A stretch of DNA of 64,000 nucleotides from contig NZ_SORE01000007.1 in assembly GCF_004366595.1 (NCBI RefSeq), forward strand, positions 1 to 64,000, given 5' to 3'. Below are positions 17,814 through 25,681 of this stretch, in pieces; position 1 is the first letter of the stretch, and every line of letters starts with the position of its first letter. Under the pieces are notes generated by a model, which saw nothing but the letters and a program-made list of their open reading frames with translations, searched no databases and was not told where the DNA came from. This stretch comes from Paraburkholderia rhizosphaerae (GTDB taxonomy: Bacteria > Pseudomonadota > Gammaproteobacteria > Burkholderiales > Burkholderiaceae). Made by a program: the position numbers and the translations under genes.

Positions 17814-18369
17814 GACACGCGATGTGCTGGAACGGTGGCCGGTATCCTGCTTGATGAAATGTATTGCAAAGCACCCGCCGCGCGTGTCCAAATCGCCCGC
17901 ATACAACGACGCCACCCCCGGTTTTACACGCCGCAGCAACGTCGCTCCCCCGTGCGCCAGAGTCAATCGCGTCACTGCCTATCGAATCGATGGTGCGATG
18001 CAAACTCATCGAGCACGGGTGACTCCGGCGCCCGACAGCAGCGAAATAGGCAAGTGCCCTTGCCGAATTCGCCCGGAACGGCGACACAGGCACCGGAACA
18101 CTCACCTCGCCCTCCGGCCCCTCCAATATCGATTCACCGGCAAAACCCGCGGAGCAAGACTCCTGACCGTCGTGTCAACCGGTACACATGAGCGGAAATT
18201 TCGCAAAATGAAACAGTGAAAAGCCGTTTCCGTATCTAATCGCGCACCTGCTCGAGATTCCCGTCAACGAGCGGAACGGTCTCTTCCATCAATGTTCCTG
18301 TACCCGCGATTCTCCGAAACCTATAGTTGTGCCATCGAAACACGTGAACAACCTGTCGGAGCTTTTCAA

Positions 18370-18633
18370 ATGAACATCGTTAAGGTGATCTTCGCAACGT
18401 CTTTGCTGTTAAGTGGAATTTCCTTCGCTCAGGCCGAGGAACCCGCACCGCCGGTCAACGCGGTGACTCAGGTACAAACGCCGAACGCGTCTGCTGCCAC
18501 ACGGCCGGATCAGCAACGCGACAATAGTGCGTCGTCCGAATATCCGTCCGGATTTAACACCGGACCGACCAAGCCCTACGTGAAAGGCTGTGTCGGGCCA
18601 GTCAGCTATTGCAACATCTATTTCGGAAGCTAA
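18370..18633 (+). CDS. Small secreted protein of unknown function
   Basis: An 87-residue product starting MNIVKVIFATSLLLSGISFA, with a clear signal peptide cleaved near AQA-EE; GGAG lies 8 bases before the ATG. The mature part is Pro/Ala/Thr/Gln-rich and ends with two cysteines in VKGCVGPVSYCNIYFGS, which could form one disulfide. No family is recognised. It is a single-gene unit upstream of the TetR operon; the palindrome at 18801-18826 lies between them. Confidence 0.65.
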   Translation: MNIVKVIFATSLLLSGISFAQAEEPAPPVNAVTQVQTPNASAATRPDQQRDNSASSEYPSGFNTGPTKPYVKGCVGPVSYCNIYFGS

Positions 18634-18800
18634 CCATCCGCCACTAGCGCGCACCGATGCGATCATGCCGGCTCGCTTTGACGCGCGCCGCCTGATGGTT
18701 GCGGCAAGATCCAGAGAAAGACGACCCGCATTGAAGCGGAAGTCAGCTGAGATTGACCTTGTCGCCCTACGATAACCTTTCAAAAGCAAAACTACGATGC

Positions 18801-18826
18801 AACCGGTATAGTCAGTTATACCGGTT
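18801..18826. promoter_or_regulatory. Perfect 10-bp inverted repeat upstream of the tetR operon
   Basis: AACCGGTATA (18801-18810), six-base spacer, TATACCGGTT (18817-18826). It is too AT-rich and lacks a T-run for a good terminator. Its position 40 bp before the -35 hexamer of the tetR-type gene suggests an operator or activator site. Confidence 0.5.
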
Positions 18827-18865
18827 TCAATGTGATGCACGTGGCAAGCCAGAGCGGAACTCGCC

Positions 18866-18898
18866 TTGACCCCTCCGACTGTACCTAATAGTATGTAC
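18866..18898 (+). promoter_or_regulatory. Promoter of the tetR operon with operator over the -10
   Basis: -35 TTGACC (18866-18871), 17-bp spacer, -10 TAGTAT (18889-18894). GTACCTAATAGTATGTAC (18881-18898) overlaps the -10; its GTAC ends are symmetric. Almost the same element occurs at 23971-23988. An operator over its own promoter fits TetR autorepression. Confidence 0.65.
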
Positions 18899-18938
18899 GA
18901 GACAGGTGACGCATACTTCAACGACGAAGGACGCAGTG

Positions 18939-19541
18939 ATGGGCCGGCGCGAAGACATCATCGAGGCAACGAAAGATCTGCTCTGGGAGAAAGGGTATGA
19001 AGCCACGAGCCCACGCGACATTCAGGCAAAAAGCAAAGCCGGCCAAGGCAGTTTTTATCACCATTTCACGAGCAAGCAGGCGCTCGCGCGCGAAGCGATC
19101 GTTGAGGTCGTAGAAGAACGAATCGCCGATTTCGAAGAAGCGATGTCTCGTCAAGGTCGCTTCAAGGATCGGCTGCTCGCGTATTTCGAACAGAACACAA
19201 GGCCCTTGTCGGGCTGTCGCGTCGGCCGCCTCGTTTGGGACGCCGCCATCCAGGACGACGAATTGCGGCAACCTTTGTCGCACTATTTCGGCCACATCGA
19301 AACACGGCTACAGGAAATCCTCAAAGGCGAGCAGTCAGCAGGATCGTTCAGATTGAAGCTGCCGGCAGCGCATATCGCGCTGACCATTGTCACTGTCGTG
19401 CAAGGCAGTTTCGCTGTCAGCCGTGCAATGAACCGGTCTCGCGCGCATGATGCGCGCACCGCACTGCTCGCCTGCCTCGATCTCGCGATCATTGAACGCA
19501 CCGACCCGCGAACTGCACAGGCAGCTTCGTGTAACCATTGA
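18939..19541 (+). CDS. TetR-family transcription regulator
   Basis: A 200-residue protein from MGRREDIIEATKDLLWEKGY. This start has AAGGA upstream, while the in-frame ATG at 18906 would leave almost no leader after the predicted promoter. The helix-turn-helix is ATSPRDIQAKSKAGQGSFYH followed by HFTSKQALAREAI, typical of the LmrA/YxaF-like TetR group; the C-terminal ligand domain contains TRPLSGCRVGRLVWDAAIQD. It is followed 13 bp later by an alpha/beta hydrolase and then by two more enzymes, so it most likely represses this operon in response to a small molecule handled by those enzymes. Confidence 0.92.
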   Translation: MGRREDIIEATKDLLWEKGYEATSPRDIQAKSKAGQGSFYHHFTSKQALAREAIVEVVEERIADFEEAMSRQGRFKDRLLAYFEQNTRPLSGCRVGRLVWDAAIQDDELRQPLSHYFGHIETRLQEILKGEQSAGSFRLKLPAAHIALTIVTVVQGSFAVSRAMNRSRAHDARTALLACLDLAIIERTDPRTAQAASCNH

Positions 19542-19554
19542 AAGGTGTGCCGCC

Positions 19555-20391
19555 ATGACAGCGACTATCGAAGGCTTTGTCAGCGTTGCAGGACAGCAAG
19601 TCGCCTTTACCCGTACCGCTGAAACACCGACGGTCGCGTTACTGCACGGCATCCCGACCAACCGGCATTTGTGGCGCGCCGTCACGCCGGCACTGTCAGC
19701 AAGACAATGCGGATGGATTGCTTTCGACCTGGTCGGGTACGGCGAGTCGTCGAAGCCGGAATCCATTGATATCGGCGTGCATGCGCAGGCAGGTTTTATC
19801 GCTGACGCACTTCATCAGTCGGGGTGGCAAGGCGGCACGATCATCGGCCATGATATCGGCGGCGGCGTCGCACAACTGCTCGCGCTCGATGCGACGCTAT
19901 CGGTTAGCCGGTTAGGTCTGGTCGACAGCGTCGCTTATGACTCGTTTCCCGAACCCGGCATTGCACGGTTAAAGGATCCGATCTGGGACGCGATTCTGGG
20001 CGCAGCAGACTTCGATCTGCAACGCGGGTTCGCAAAAGGTTTGCGGCAAGGCGTTGTCAAAGCTGAACGCGTCACACCGCAGCTCGTCGCCGAATATGAA
20101 CGCCCATTTGCAGGCGTGGCGGGACGCGCCGCGTATCTGCGTGCCGCACGCGCGCTACGCAGCGAAGACCTCGAAGCGCGGAGCGCCGACATCGAAGCGC
20201 TCAAGATTCCTGTGCTGCTGGTCTGGGGTGCTCAGGACCGCTTCCAGCCCCTGAAGTATGGTCAACGACTCGCGGACGCGTTGCAGAACGCGCGGCTCGA
20301 AGTTGTCGACACAGCCGGACATTTTCTACCCGAGGACGAACCCGAGTTGCTAGGCAAGATGCTGGCGGATTTCGCGCTGGACACGCGCTGA
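19555..20391 (+). CDS. Alpha/beta hydrolase with Asp nucleophile (haloalkane dehalogenase-like)
   Basis: A 278-residue protein from MTATIEGFVSVAGQQVAFTR, with AAGG upstream. HGIPTNRHLWRAV supplies the oxyanion region, the elbow is IIGHDIGGGVAQLLAL (Asp nucleophile), the acid lies in VWGAQDRFQPL and the His in TAGHFLPED. The Asp elbow groups it with haloalkane dehalogenases and related C-X bond or epoxide hydrolases, but the halide-binding Trp next to Asp is not seen, so dehalogenase activity is doubtful. Second gene of the TetR-led operon, followed by PanE-like and mandelate-racemase-like genes. Confidence 0.85.
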   Translation: MTATIEGFVSVAGQQVAFTRTAETPTVALLHGIPTNRHLWRAVTPALSARQCGWIAFDLVGYGESSKPESIDIGVHAQAGFIADALHQSGWQGGTIIGHDIGGGVAQLLALDATLSVSRLGLVDSVAYDSFPEPGIARLKDPIWDAILGAADFDLQRGFAKGLRQGVVKAERVTPQLVAEYERPFAGVAGRAAYLRAARALRSEDLEARSADIEALKIPVLLVWGAQDRFQPLKYGQRLADALQNARLEVVDTAGHFLPEDEPELLGKMLADFALDTR

Positions 20392-20420
20392 AACGCTCGA
20401 TTGATTGCATGAGGTAACCG

Positions 20421-21344
20421 ATGAAAGTTGCTGTTTTAGGATCAGGGGGTGTCGGCGGATATTTCGGCGCGCGTCTGGCGGCTGCCGGAAATGACGTGAC
20501 GTTTATCGCGCGCGGCAGACACCTCGCGGCAATCCGTGAAGACGGCCTACGGGTATCGAGCCCGCTAGGCGACCTCGCGATCCATCACGCGAACGTAGTG
20601 GAAGACCTAAGCGCTGTTAAATCGGCCGATCTTATCCTCGTCGCGGTGAAGTTGTGGGACACCGAACAGGTTGCACAGTCGCTCAGGCCGCTCGTCGAAC
20701 AAGGCTCAGCGGTGATCTCGTTTCAGAACGGCGTGCAGAAGGACGACATCCTCGCTCGATATCTGCCGAAGCACGCGATTGTCGGCGGCGTCTGCTATAT
20801 CGCGGCCACGATTGGCGAACCCGGGCTTATCGTGCACAGCGGGACGCTGCAAAAGCTTGCGTTCGGCGAATATGACGGCAGCCGTTCGCCGAGAGTGACG
20901 GCCTTTTACGACGCGTGCCAGAAAGCCGGCATAACCGCGGAGATCAGCGACGATATTCAACGCCTGATCTGGGAAAAGTTCGTTTTCCTGGTCGGACTGT
21001 CTGGCACGACCTCATCCATCCGCCAGTCGATCGGCCCGATCCGGCAGAACCCGCGCACGCGCGCGTTCCTGTTGCAAGTGATGAGCGAAGTCGTCGCGGT
21101 CGGACGCGCAAAGGGTGTGAATTTGCCGGCCAACTTCGCGGAAGACCGGCTCGCGTTTTGCGACACCCTTCCCGCCACGATGACGTCGTCCATGCATCAC
21201 GACCTCGAACGCGGCAACCGTCTGGAATTGCCGTGGCTAAGCGGAGCGGTTGCCACATTCGGTTCGCAACTCAATGTCCCGACACCGTGTAATAGCGTGA
21301 TATCGGACATCCTCGCGCTTTACGCGGACGGGAAGCAAGGATGA
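20421..21344 (+). CDS. Ketopantoate-reductase-family (PanE/ApbA-like) NAD(P)-dependent reductase
   Basis: A 307-residue protein preceded by GAGGTAACCG. The Rossmann motif GSGGVGGYFGARLAAAG (residues 7-23), SADLILVAVKLWDTEQ and SFQNGVQ are standard for the family. The catalytic Lys lies in LIWEKFVFLVGLSG and the C-terminal Glu in LERGNRLELPWLSG. Because it is in a catabolic-looking operon and panE is normally elsewhere, it more likely reduces or oxidises another 2-keto/2-hydroxy acid than ketopantoate (inference). It overlaps the next gene by ATGA, so the two are translationally coupled. Confidence 0.88.
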   Translation: MKVAVLGSGGVGGYFGARLAAAGNDVTFIARGRHLAAIREDGLRVSSPLGDLAIHHANVVEDLSAVKSADLILVAVKLWDTEQVAQSLRPLVEQGSAVISFQNGVQKDDILARYLPKHAIVGGVCYIAATIGEPGLIVHSGTLQKLAFGEYDGSRSPRVTAFYDACQKAGITAEISDDIQRLIWEKFVFLVGLSGTTSSIRQSIGPIRQNPRTRAFLLQVMSEVVAVGRAKGVNLPANFAEDRLAFCDTLPATMTSSMHHDLERGNRLELPWLSGAVATFGSQLNVPTPCNSVISDILALYADGKQG

Positions 21345-22435
21345 CTTCGCATCGTCTTAAGATAAGATCGATTGATGCGGTAGCGGTTAGCGTGCCGATG
21401 AATCGCCCATTGGGCACGAGCGCACAATCGATCCGCAATGCGCCACTGCTACTCGTCACGCTCCTGACCGAAGATGGGATACGCGGCCGGTCCTACGCAT
21501 TCTGCTACGTCGAATCGGTCGCGCGGTCGCTGCAAGTGATCGTGCGCGATCTGAACGACTTTCTTGCCGGACACGATGTCGCACCGATCGACCTGTCCGC
21601 ATCCATCGCACGATACTTCAAGCTCACAGGCCTTTATGGGCCGCTTCTTATGGTCGCGTCCGCGATCGACAGCGCCGCGTGGGACGTGCTTTCGATTGCC
21701 GCGGGTGTTCCGCTAGCCGTGCAGCTCGGCGGCTCGATCCGGCCAGTTCAGGCGTACAACAGCAATGGCCTTGGCCTGATGCCTGCCGGCGCCGCTGCGG
21801 ACGAAGCGGAACAACTGGTTTCCGCCGGCTTTTCCGCGGTCAAAATGCGGCTCGGCCGCCCTCGCTTCGCCGACGACCTGATCGCGCTACGCGCAGTTCG
21901 CAAGCGTCTTTCCGACGATATCGCGATCATGGTCGACTTCAATCAGGCGTTGAGCTTTCCTGCCGCGATGCAATACTGTCCGCAACTTGACGATGAAGGT
22001 GTGTACTGGATCGAAGAGCCGATCCGGCATGACGACTTCGAACATCTCGCGATGGTCGCCGCCGCGACGAAAACGCCGCTACAACTCGGCGAGAATCTCG
22101 TCGGCCTGCCGCCGGTGTTCGATTCGCTAAAGGCGAACGCGACCGACTACCTGATGTTCGACGTGGATCGGATCGGCGGCACATCCGGTTGGCGTTCGGC
22201 GGCCGGCATTGCGGCTGCCGCCGGACGGCCGGTTTCGTCGCATCTGTTTCCGGAGATCAGCGCGCATCTACTGGCCGCGACGCCCACCGCGCATTGGCTC
22301 GAATACGTCGACTGGGCGAACCCATTGCTCGAAGAGCCGCTTCGCATAAGCGATGGCAAGGCCACGCCATCCGACCATCCAGGCAATGGGCTTAGCTGGG
22401 ATGCCGACGCTGTCAAACAATACCGGCTTCCGTAA
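21341..22435 (+). CDS. Mandelate racemase / muconate lactonizing enzyme family (enolase superfamily)
   Basis: A 364-residue protein, nearly full family length. Metal and catalytic residues are visible in order: KMRLGRPRF (base Lys), MVDFNQAL (Asp), YWIEEPIRHDDF (Glu), QLGENLVG (Glu), MFDVDRIGGTSGW (Asp of the His-Asp dyad) and VSSHLFPEIS (His), then HWLEYVDW. The His-Asp dyad and the lone Lys place it in the mandelate-racemase-like group, which abstracts a proton alpha to a carboxylate to racemise or dehydrate acids. It starts within the stop of the PanE-like gene (ATGA); together they could interconvert a chiral 2-hydroxy acid. Confidence 0.9.
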   Translation: MTSHRLKIRSIDAVAVSVPMNRPLGTSAQSIRNAPLLLVTLLTEDGIRGRSYAFCYVESVARSLQVIVRDLNDFLAGHDVAPIDLSASIARYFKLTGLYGPLLMVASAIDSAAWDVLSIAAGVPLAVQLGGSIRPVQAYNSNGLGLMPAGAAADEAEQLVSAGFSAVKMRLGRPRFADDLIALRAVRKRLSDDIAIMVDFNQALSFPAAMQYCPQLDDEGVYWIEEPIRHDDFEHLAMVAAATKTPLQLGENLVGLPPVFDSLKANATDYLMFDVDRIGGTSGWRSAAGIAAAAGRPVSSHLFPEISAHLLAATPTAHWLEYVDWANPLLEEPLRISDGKATPSDHPGNGLSWDADAVKQYRLP

Positions 22436-22454
22436 AGCAGGTGCGGCCTGCTTT
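22434..22454 (+). terminator. Terminator-like hairpin after the tetR operon
   Basis: AAAGCAGG (22434-22441), five-base loop, CCTGCTTT (22447-22454), starting at the stop codon of the mandelate-racemase-like gene. Only three T residues follow the stem on the 3' side. Confidence 0.55.
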
Positions 22455-22489
22455 GCCGATACGCGTCAAACTTGACTTCCCTGTTGCAC

Positions 22490-22508
22490 TGACATTGACT
22501 TAATGTCA
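22490..22508. promoter_or_regulatory. Inverted repeat TGACATT-N5-AATGTCA
   Basis: Perfect 7-bp arms (22490-22496 and 22502-22508), a typical dimeric operator size, in the spacer upstream of CGNR gene 3. No regulator can be assigned. Confidence 0.45.
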
Positions 22509-22658
22509 GAAACGAGCGCCCAGTGCGCTTCTCAAGCTCGCATGTAGACGCGACCCGCAGCGGTACGCGTGATGACCCAGACTCCTGTATATTGCGGATA
22601 CGGGTTACCGTGAATGCAAGCGTCGGCGCCGCCTGTCACTTTCAGGAAACTTGTTGGC

Positions 22659-22689
22659 GTAACTTGTCGATATAAGTTTTAACGGTTAC
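22659..22689 (+). promoter_or_regulatory. 31-bp promoter/operator block of CGNR gene 3
   Basis: GTAACTTGTC-N12-AACGGTTAC. -35 TTGTCG and -10 TACAAT (extending three bases past the block) have 17-bp spacing. It ends 31 bp before the start codon. Confidence 0.75.
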
Positions 22690-22720
22690 AATCAGCTCCC
22701 TCAGTGACTGGAGAAGACTG

Positions 22721-23308
22721 ATGCTTGCCCTTTCTCAGGCGTTTTTACAGATCGCCGACGACCCGGCGCTTGATTTCCTCAATACAGTCGCGCGCACGGA
22801 CGGCACTCTATACGAGTACCTGGAAGCGGATAACGACGTCATCTCATGGCTGCAGGCGATGGAGTTTCTCGATGCGAAGGAACAACCATCGTTCAGAAAA
22901 GGCGCGCTCGTGAACGCGGCACGAAGCCTGCGGGATACCATCAGAAAACTGATCATTCAGAAAAAAGACGGAAAGCGCGTGGATGTCGCGGCGCTTAACG
23001 CATTTCTGGGCCATGCGCGCTACCACGTGAATCTGGTTCGCAGAGCACACGGCGAGCTGGATGTCGTTCACGACTATGAGCGCGCGTCGCCCGAACAGTT
23101 GCTCGCGCCGGTTGCGCAAGCGGCCGCGGAGCTTCTGGCAACCGGAGACTTCGAACTCGTCAGGAAATGCGAATCCGAAGACTGCATCTTGTGGTTTTAT
23201 GATCGCACGAAGGCTCATCGGCGCCGCTGGTGCAGCATGGCAATGTGCGGCAATCGTCACAAGGTGGCGAACTTTCGCGCGCGCCAGAAATACGCGGCTA
23301 GCGAGTAA
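22721..23308 (+). CDS. CGNR zinc-finger / ABATE-domain putative transcription regulator, copy 3
   Basis: A 195-residue protein with GGAGAAG before the ATG. The ABATE part is QIADDPALDFLNTVARTDGT and onwards; the finger is CESEDCILWFYDRTKAHRRR then WCSMAMCGNRHKVANFRARQ, with all four Cys present. The finger and the LLATGDFELVRKCES segment are very close to copy 1 (LLATGDFNLIRKCAS), so copies 1 and 3 are probably the most recent duplicates. It follows the TetR operon but is separated by a hairpin and has its own promoter block. Confidence 0.9.
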   Translation: MLALSQAFLQIADDPALDFLNTVARTDGTLYEYLEADNDVISWLQAMEFLDAKEQPSFRKGALVNAARSLRDTIRKLIIQKKDGKRVDVAALNAFLGHARYHVNLVRRAHGELDVVHDYERASPEQLLAPVAQAAAELLATGDFELVRKCESEDCILWFYDRTKAHRRRWCSMAMCGNRHKVANFRARQKYAASE

Positions 23309-24069
23309 TTGCCGCAGTCTCTACATCCCTGCTGAAGCAGAAAAATAGAGCAAACTTCGTCGGGTCGCCGGACGGAATGATTTAGCTAAGGCTATACGCG
23401 ATTCTCAACAACGCATAACACCACGCGGCATCGCTATCGAAATCGCTTGCGCGATGTGTCATTGCCGGCGCGAAAGACAACACGTAAAAGATCACCGGTG
23501 CATCGAGCGGTCGAGCCGTGCCGTAGCGAACCCACGCGGGAGGCTTGCGGATGCCCGACATGATCGCCGGTGGACTCCCATCACGCTGCGCCGCACGTTT
23601 GAACGGCGGCGCCCCAGTCAAGACTGTCAATACAAGCGCGAACAGGCTGGGACCCTACAGCAAAGCGGACGTCCAAGCAGCCAGCAGGACCGCGGGGGCA
23701 AGAATGTTGTTGTGCGTTGTTTCGTGACAAAAATGACGATTTCACCTAACGCGCAAAACGTCGTTAGAGTTGGGTGTTCACGTCAACTCATCCTCATTTT
23801 TTATAAGTCGTTTTATCGGTTACAAGCAGCCACCCTTGCGACTGTCGGTCATAACAGTTATGCATGGATGCGTCATCCCTCGTCAAACCCAGAGCACATC
23901 AAGGGTTCAGGCGCACTGCGCCGATAACGAACGGTAGACCGACTAAACGGAGCGTTGACTCCCGTTCTCTGTACCTACTACTATGTACGCGATCATTCGG
24001 TTCACGGAATACGGTAGGAGTTCTGCTTTTGCAGCGCGCATACCGGTCAGACAATGAAGCGAAATCGGT
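23309..24069. other. 761-bp region without a convincing gene
   Basis: Open frames here have no recognisable domains. TTTTATCGGTTACAA (23811-23825) resembles the right half of the CGNR promoter block, but the left GTAACTT half is missing, so it may be a decayed copy. The promoter/operator at 23955-23988 belongs to the following LysR fragment. Confidence 0.55.
23955..23988 (+). promoter_or_regulatory. Promoter with second copy of the tetR-type operator
   Basis: -35 TTGACT (23955-23960), 18-bp spacer, -10 TACTAT (23979-23984). GTACCTACTACTATGTAC (23971-23988) matches the element over the tetR promoter (18881-18898) at 16 of 18 positions. It lies 81 bp upstream of the truncated LysR gene. Confidence 0.6.
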
Positions 24070-24630
24070 ATGAAGAACATCGACTACCAGCTACGCCAGT
24101 TTGTCGAAATCGCGAGGCACAAGTCGCTGTCAGACGCGGCAATCGCGCTGAACGTCACGCAATCTGCGTTGAGCAAACAGTTGCGGGAAATCGAGCTGGC
24201 GGTTGGGCATCGTGTTTTTCACCGGCATGGCCGCGGCATCAAACTGACCTCGCAAGGCGCTATGTTGTGGCATGCCGTGCAGGCCGCTTTCCAGTTTGTG
24301 GACGCAACCATTCACCAGCTCAACACGCCCCGCGCGACAACGGCCGGAACCGTGACCGTGGCGACACTGCACGGCTGCACCCAACTTGTGGCGAACGGAC
24401 TTTTCGCAAGCATTCTCGGCCGGCGCCCGGATATCAACCTGACGATGATGGAAGGCACGGCTAAGGATGTATGCCGGTTCGTCGAGGCAGGAATTGCCGA
24501 CGTGGGCTTTGTCGACCGTCGATCGACGATACCGCACACGCTCGAAATAAGCGTTGCGCACGCAAGCATCGTCGGACGTCCATGCAGACAGCTGGTCGCT
24601 GTCATCAGAAGAGCGGCGTGCGAGCTGTAG
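24070..24630 (+). pseudogene. LysR-family regulator, truncated in the effector domain
   Basis: 186 residues against about 300 for the family. The DNA-binding half is intact: NIDYQLRQFVEIARHKSLSD, ALNVTQSALSKQLREIELAV, FHRHGRGIKLTSQGA. The effector domain starts normally (GTVTVATLHGCTQLVANGLF) and reaches VCRFVEAGIADVGFVDRRST, then runs into an unrelated tail and a stop. No continuation of the effector domain is seen in other frames downstream. The product could still bind DNA as a ligand-blind regulator, so it may be functional and not simply dead. It is a paralogue of the LysR at 15802-16713 and carries the TetR-type operator in its promoter. Confidence 0.75.
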
Positions 24631-24865
24631 CCAGAACTTGCGCCCCTGTGTTAAGGAATCTGAAATCAACGTCGCCCAATTGCTACGGATTCCTCCACAC
24701 AATTGCGTCGCCGCTTGACGATTCTCATCTCTTGTCACGCGTAGTGACAATATGTTCTTCGTTGAGTAGACTTCATGCCATTCGAATGTTTTCGTGCAGT
24801 CCGTAACCTGAAAAACGCGTTATAACGGCCAATCATCCGATTTTGAGGTTCCTTATGTCCGGTCG

Positions 24866-25681
24866 ATGTGTGTAGCGAGTGCGAGATCTATGCGTGACAC
24901 CCTCAGTCATCGTCCGGCAATCAGTGAAAGCAGCTCAATCGTGTACGTGATCGACGACGACCTGGCGATCCGTGAAGCCATCGAGTCGCTGTTTCGTTCG
25001 GTCGGAATCCATGCGAGAACCTATTCGAACGCAACGGACTTCCTCGCGGGCGACTTGCCCGACACACCGTCGTGTCTGCTACTGGATGTACGCCTGAAAG
25101 GGCCGAGCGGATTTGTCGTGCAAAACCTGATGCGCGAGCGTCAGATCCAGATTCCGATCATCTTCATGACCGCGCACGGTGACGTCGCGATGTCGGTCAA
25201 AGCAATGAAAGCCGGCGCGTTCGATTTCCTGACGAAGCCGGTACGCGATCAGGAACTGCTCGATATCGTTGCGGACGCATTTGAAGTGGATGAGCGGCGT
25301 CTGCGTTGCAAACGCTCCATGACCGCGCTGAAACGTCAATACGAATCGCTAACACCCAGGCAACGCGAAGTGATGGCATTCGTCGTCAGCGGTCTGATGA
25401 ACAAGCAGATCGCCTCCGAGATGCGCCTGAGCGAGATCACGGTGAAGATCTACCGGCGCGAAGCGATGAAGAAGATGGGTGCGATGACAGTCGCGGATCT
25501 CGTTAGAAAGGCGGTTCAACTGGGCGTGCAACTGTCGCTTATCGACGAACTGACTGACCCGAATACACTCGCGACGGGTGCGGCCACGTCGCGAACCAAC
25601 AGCGAGAACACCGGTGTGAATGACGCGGGCGCATCGGCCACGGCCCGCGTCGCGCGTCACAATTCAAGCAACGCGAGGTAG
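24866..25681 (+). CDS. FixJ/NarL-type response regulator, orphan
   Basis: 271 residues from the first ATG, or 263 from MRDTLSHR (24890); neither start has a strong ribosome site. The receiver domain begins SSIVYVIDDDLAIREAIESL, with the acidic pocket DDD, phospho-acceptor Asp in CLLLDVRLKG, Thr in IIFMTAHGD and Lys in FDFLTKPVRD. A LuxR-type output follows: LTPRQREVMAFVVSGLMNKQ, then SEITVKIYRREAMKKMGAMT, as in FixJ/NodW. A 40-residue Ser/Thr/Ala tail ends the protein. No kinase gene is adjacent. Its 3' end overlaps the tssA 3' end by 25 bp in convergent orientation, so transcription of the two could interfere. Confidence 0.88.
   Translation: MCVASARSMRDTLSHRPAISESSSIVYVIDDDLAIREAIESLFRSVGIHARTYSNATDFLAGDLPDTPSCLLLDVRLKGPSGFVVQNLMRERQIQIPIIFMTAHGDVAMSVKAMKAGAFDFLTKPVRDQELLDIVADAFEVDERRLRCKRSMTALKRQYESLTPRQREVMAFVVSGLMNKQIASEMRLSEITVKIYRREAMKKMGAMTVADLVRKAVQLGVQLSLIDELTDPNTLATGAATSRTNSENTGVNDAGASATARVARHNSSNAR

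Larger units (their letters stand above)
17707..18369. other. Intergenic region without a convincing gene
   Basis: About 660 bp between a minus-strand hydrolase and a plus-strand small secreted protein. It contains the 31-bp block at 17766-17796 and the palindrome at 17796-17813. Several open frames exist on both strands but none shows a recognisable domain, a good ribosome site and plausible composition together. It may contain a decayed gene. Confidence 0.55.

Noticed and set aside
17793..18219. Several small open frames in the spacer before the small secreted protein
   Set aside because: No domain, no conserved start signals, mutually overlapping on both strands; a decayed gene cannot be excluded but cannot be supported.
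20421..21344. Assignment as the pantothenate-pathway enzyme PanE
   Set aside because: The family match is clear but the operon context (hydrolase and mandelate-racemase-like enzyme under TetR) points to another 2-keto/hydroxy acid, so no panE symbol is given.
23382..23630. An 82-codon minus-strand frame after CGNR gene 3
   Set aside because: No recognisable motif, no ribosome site; composition is not clearly coding.
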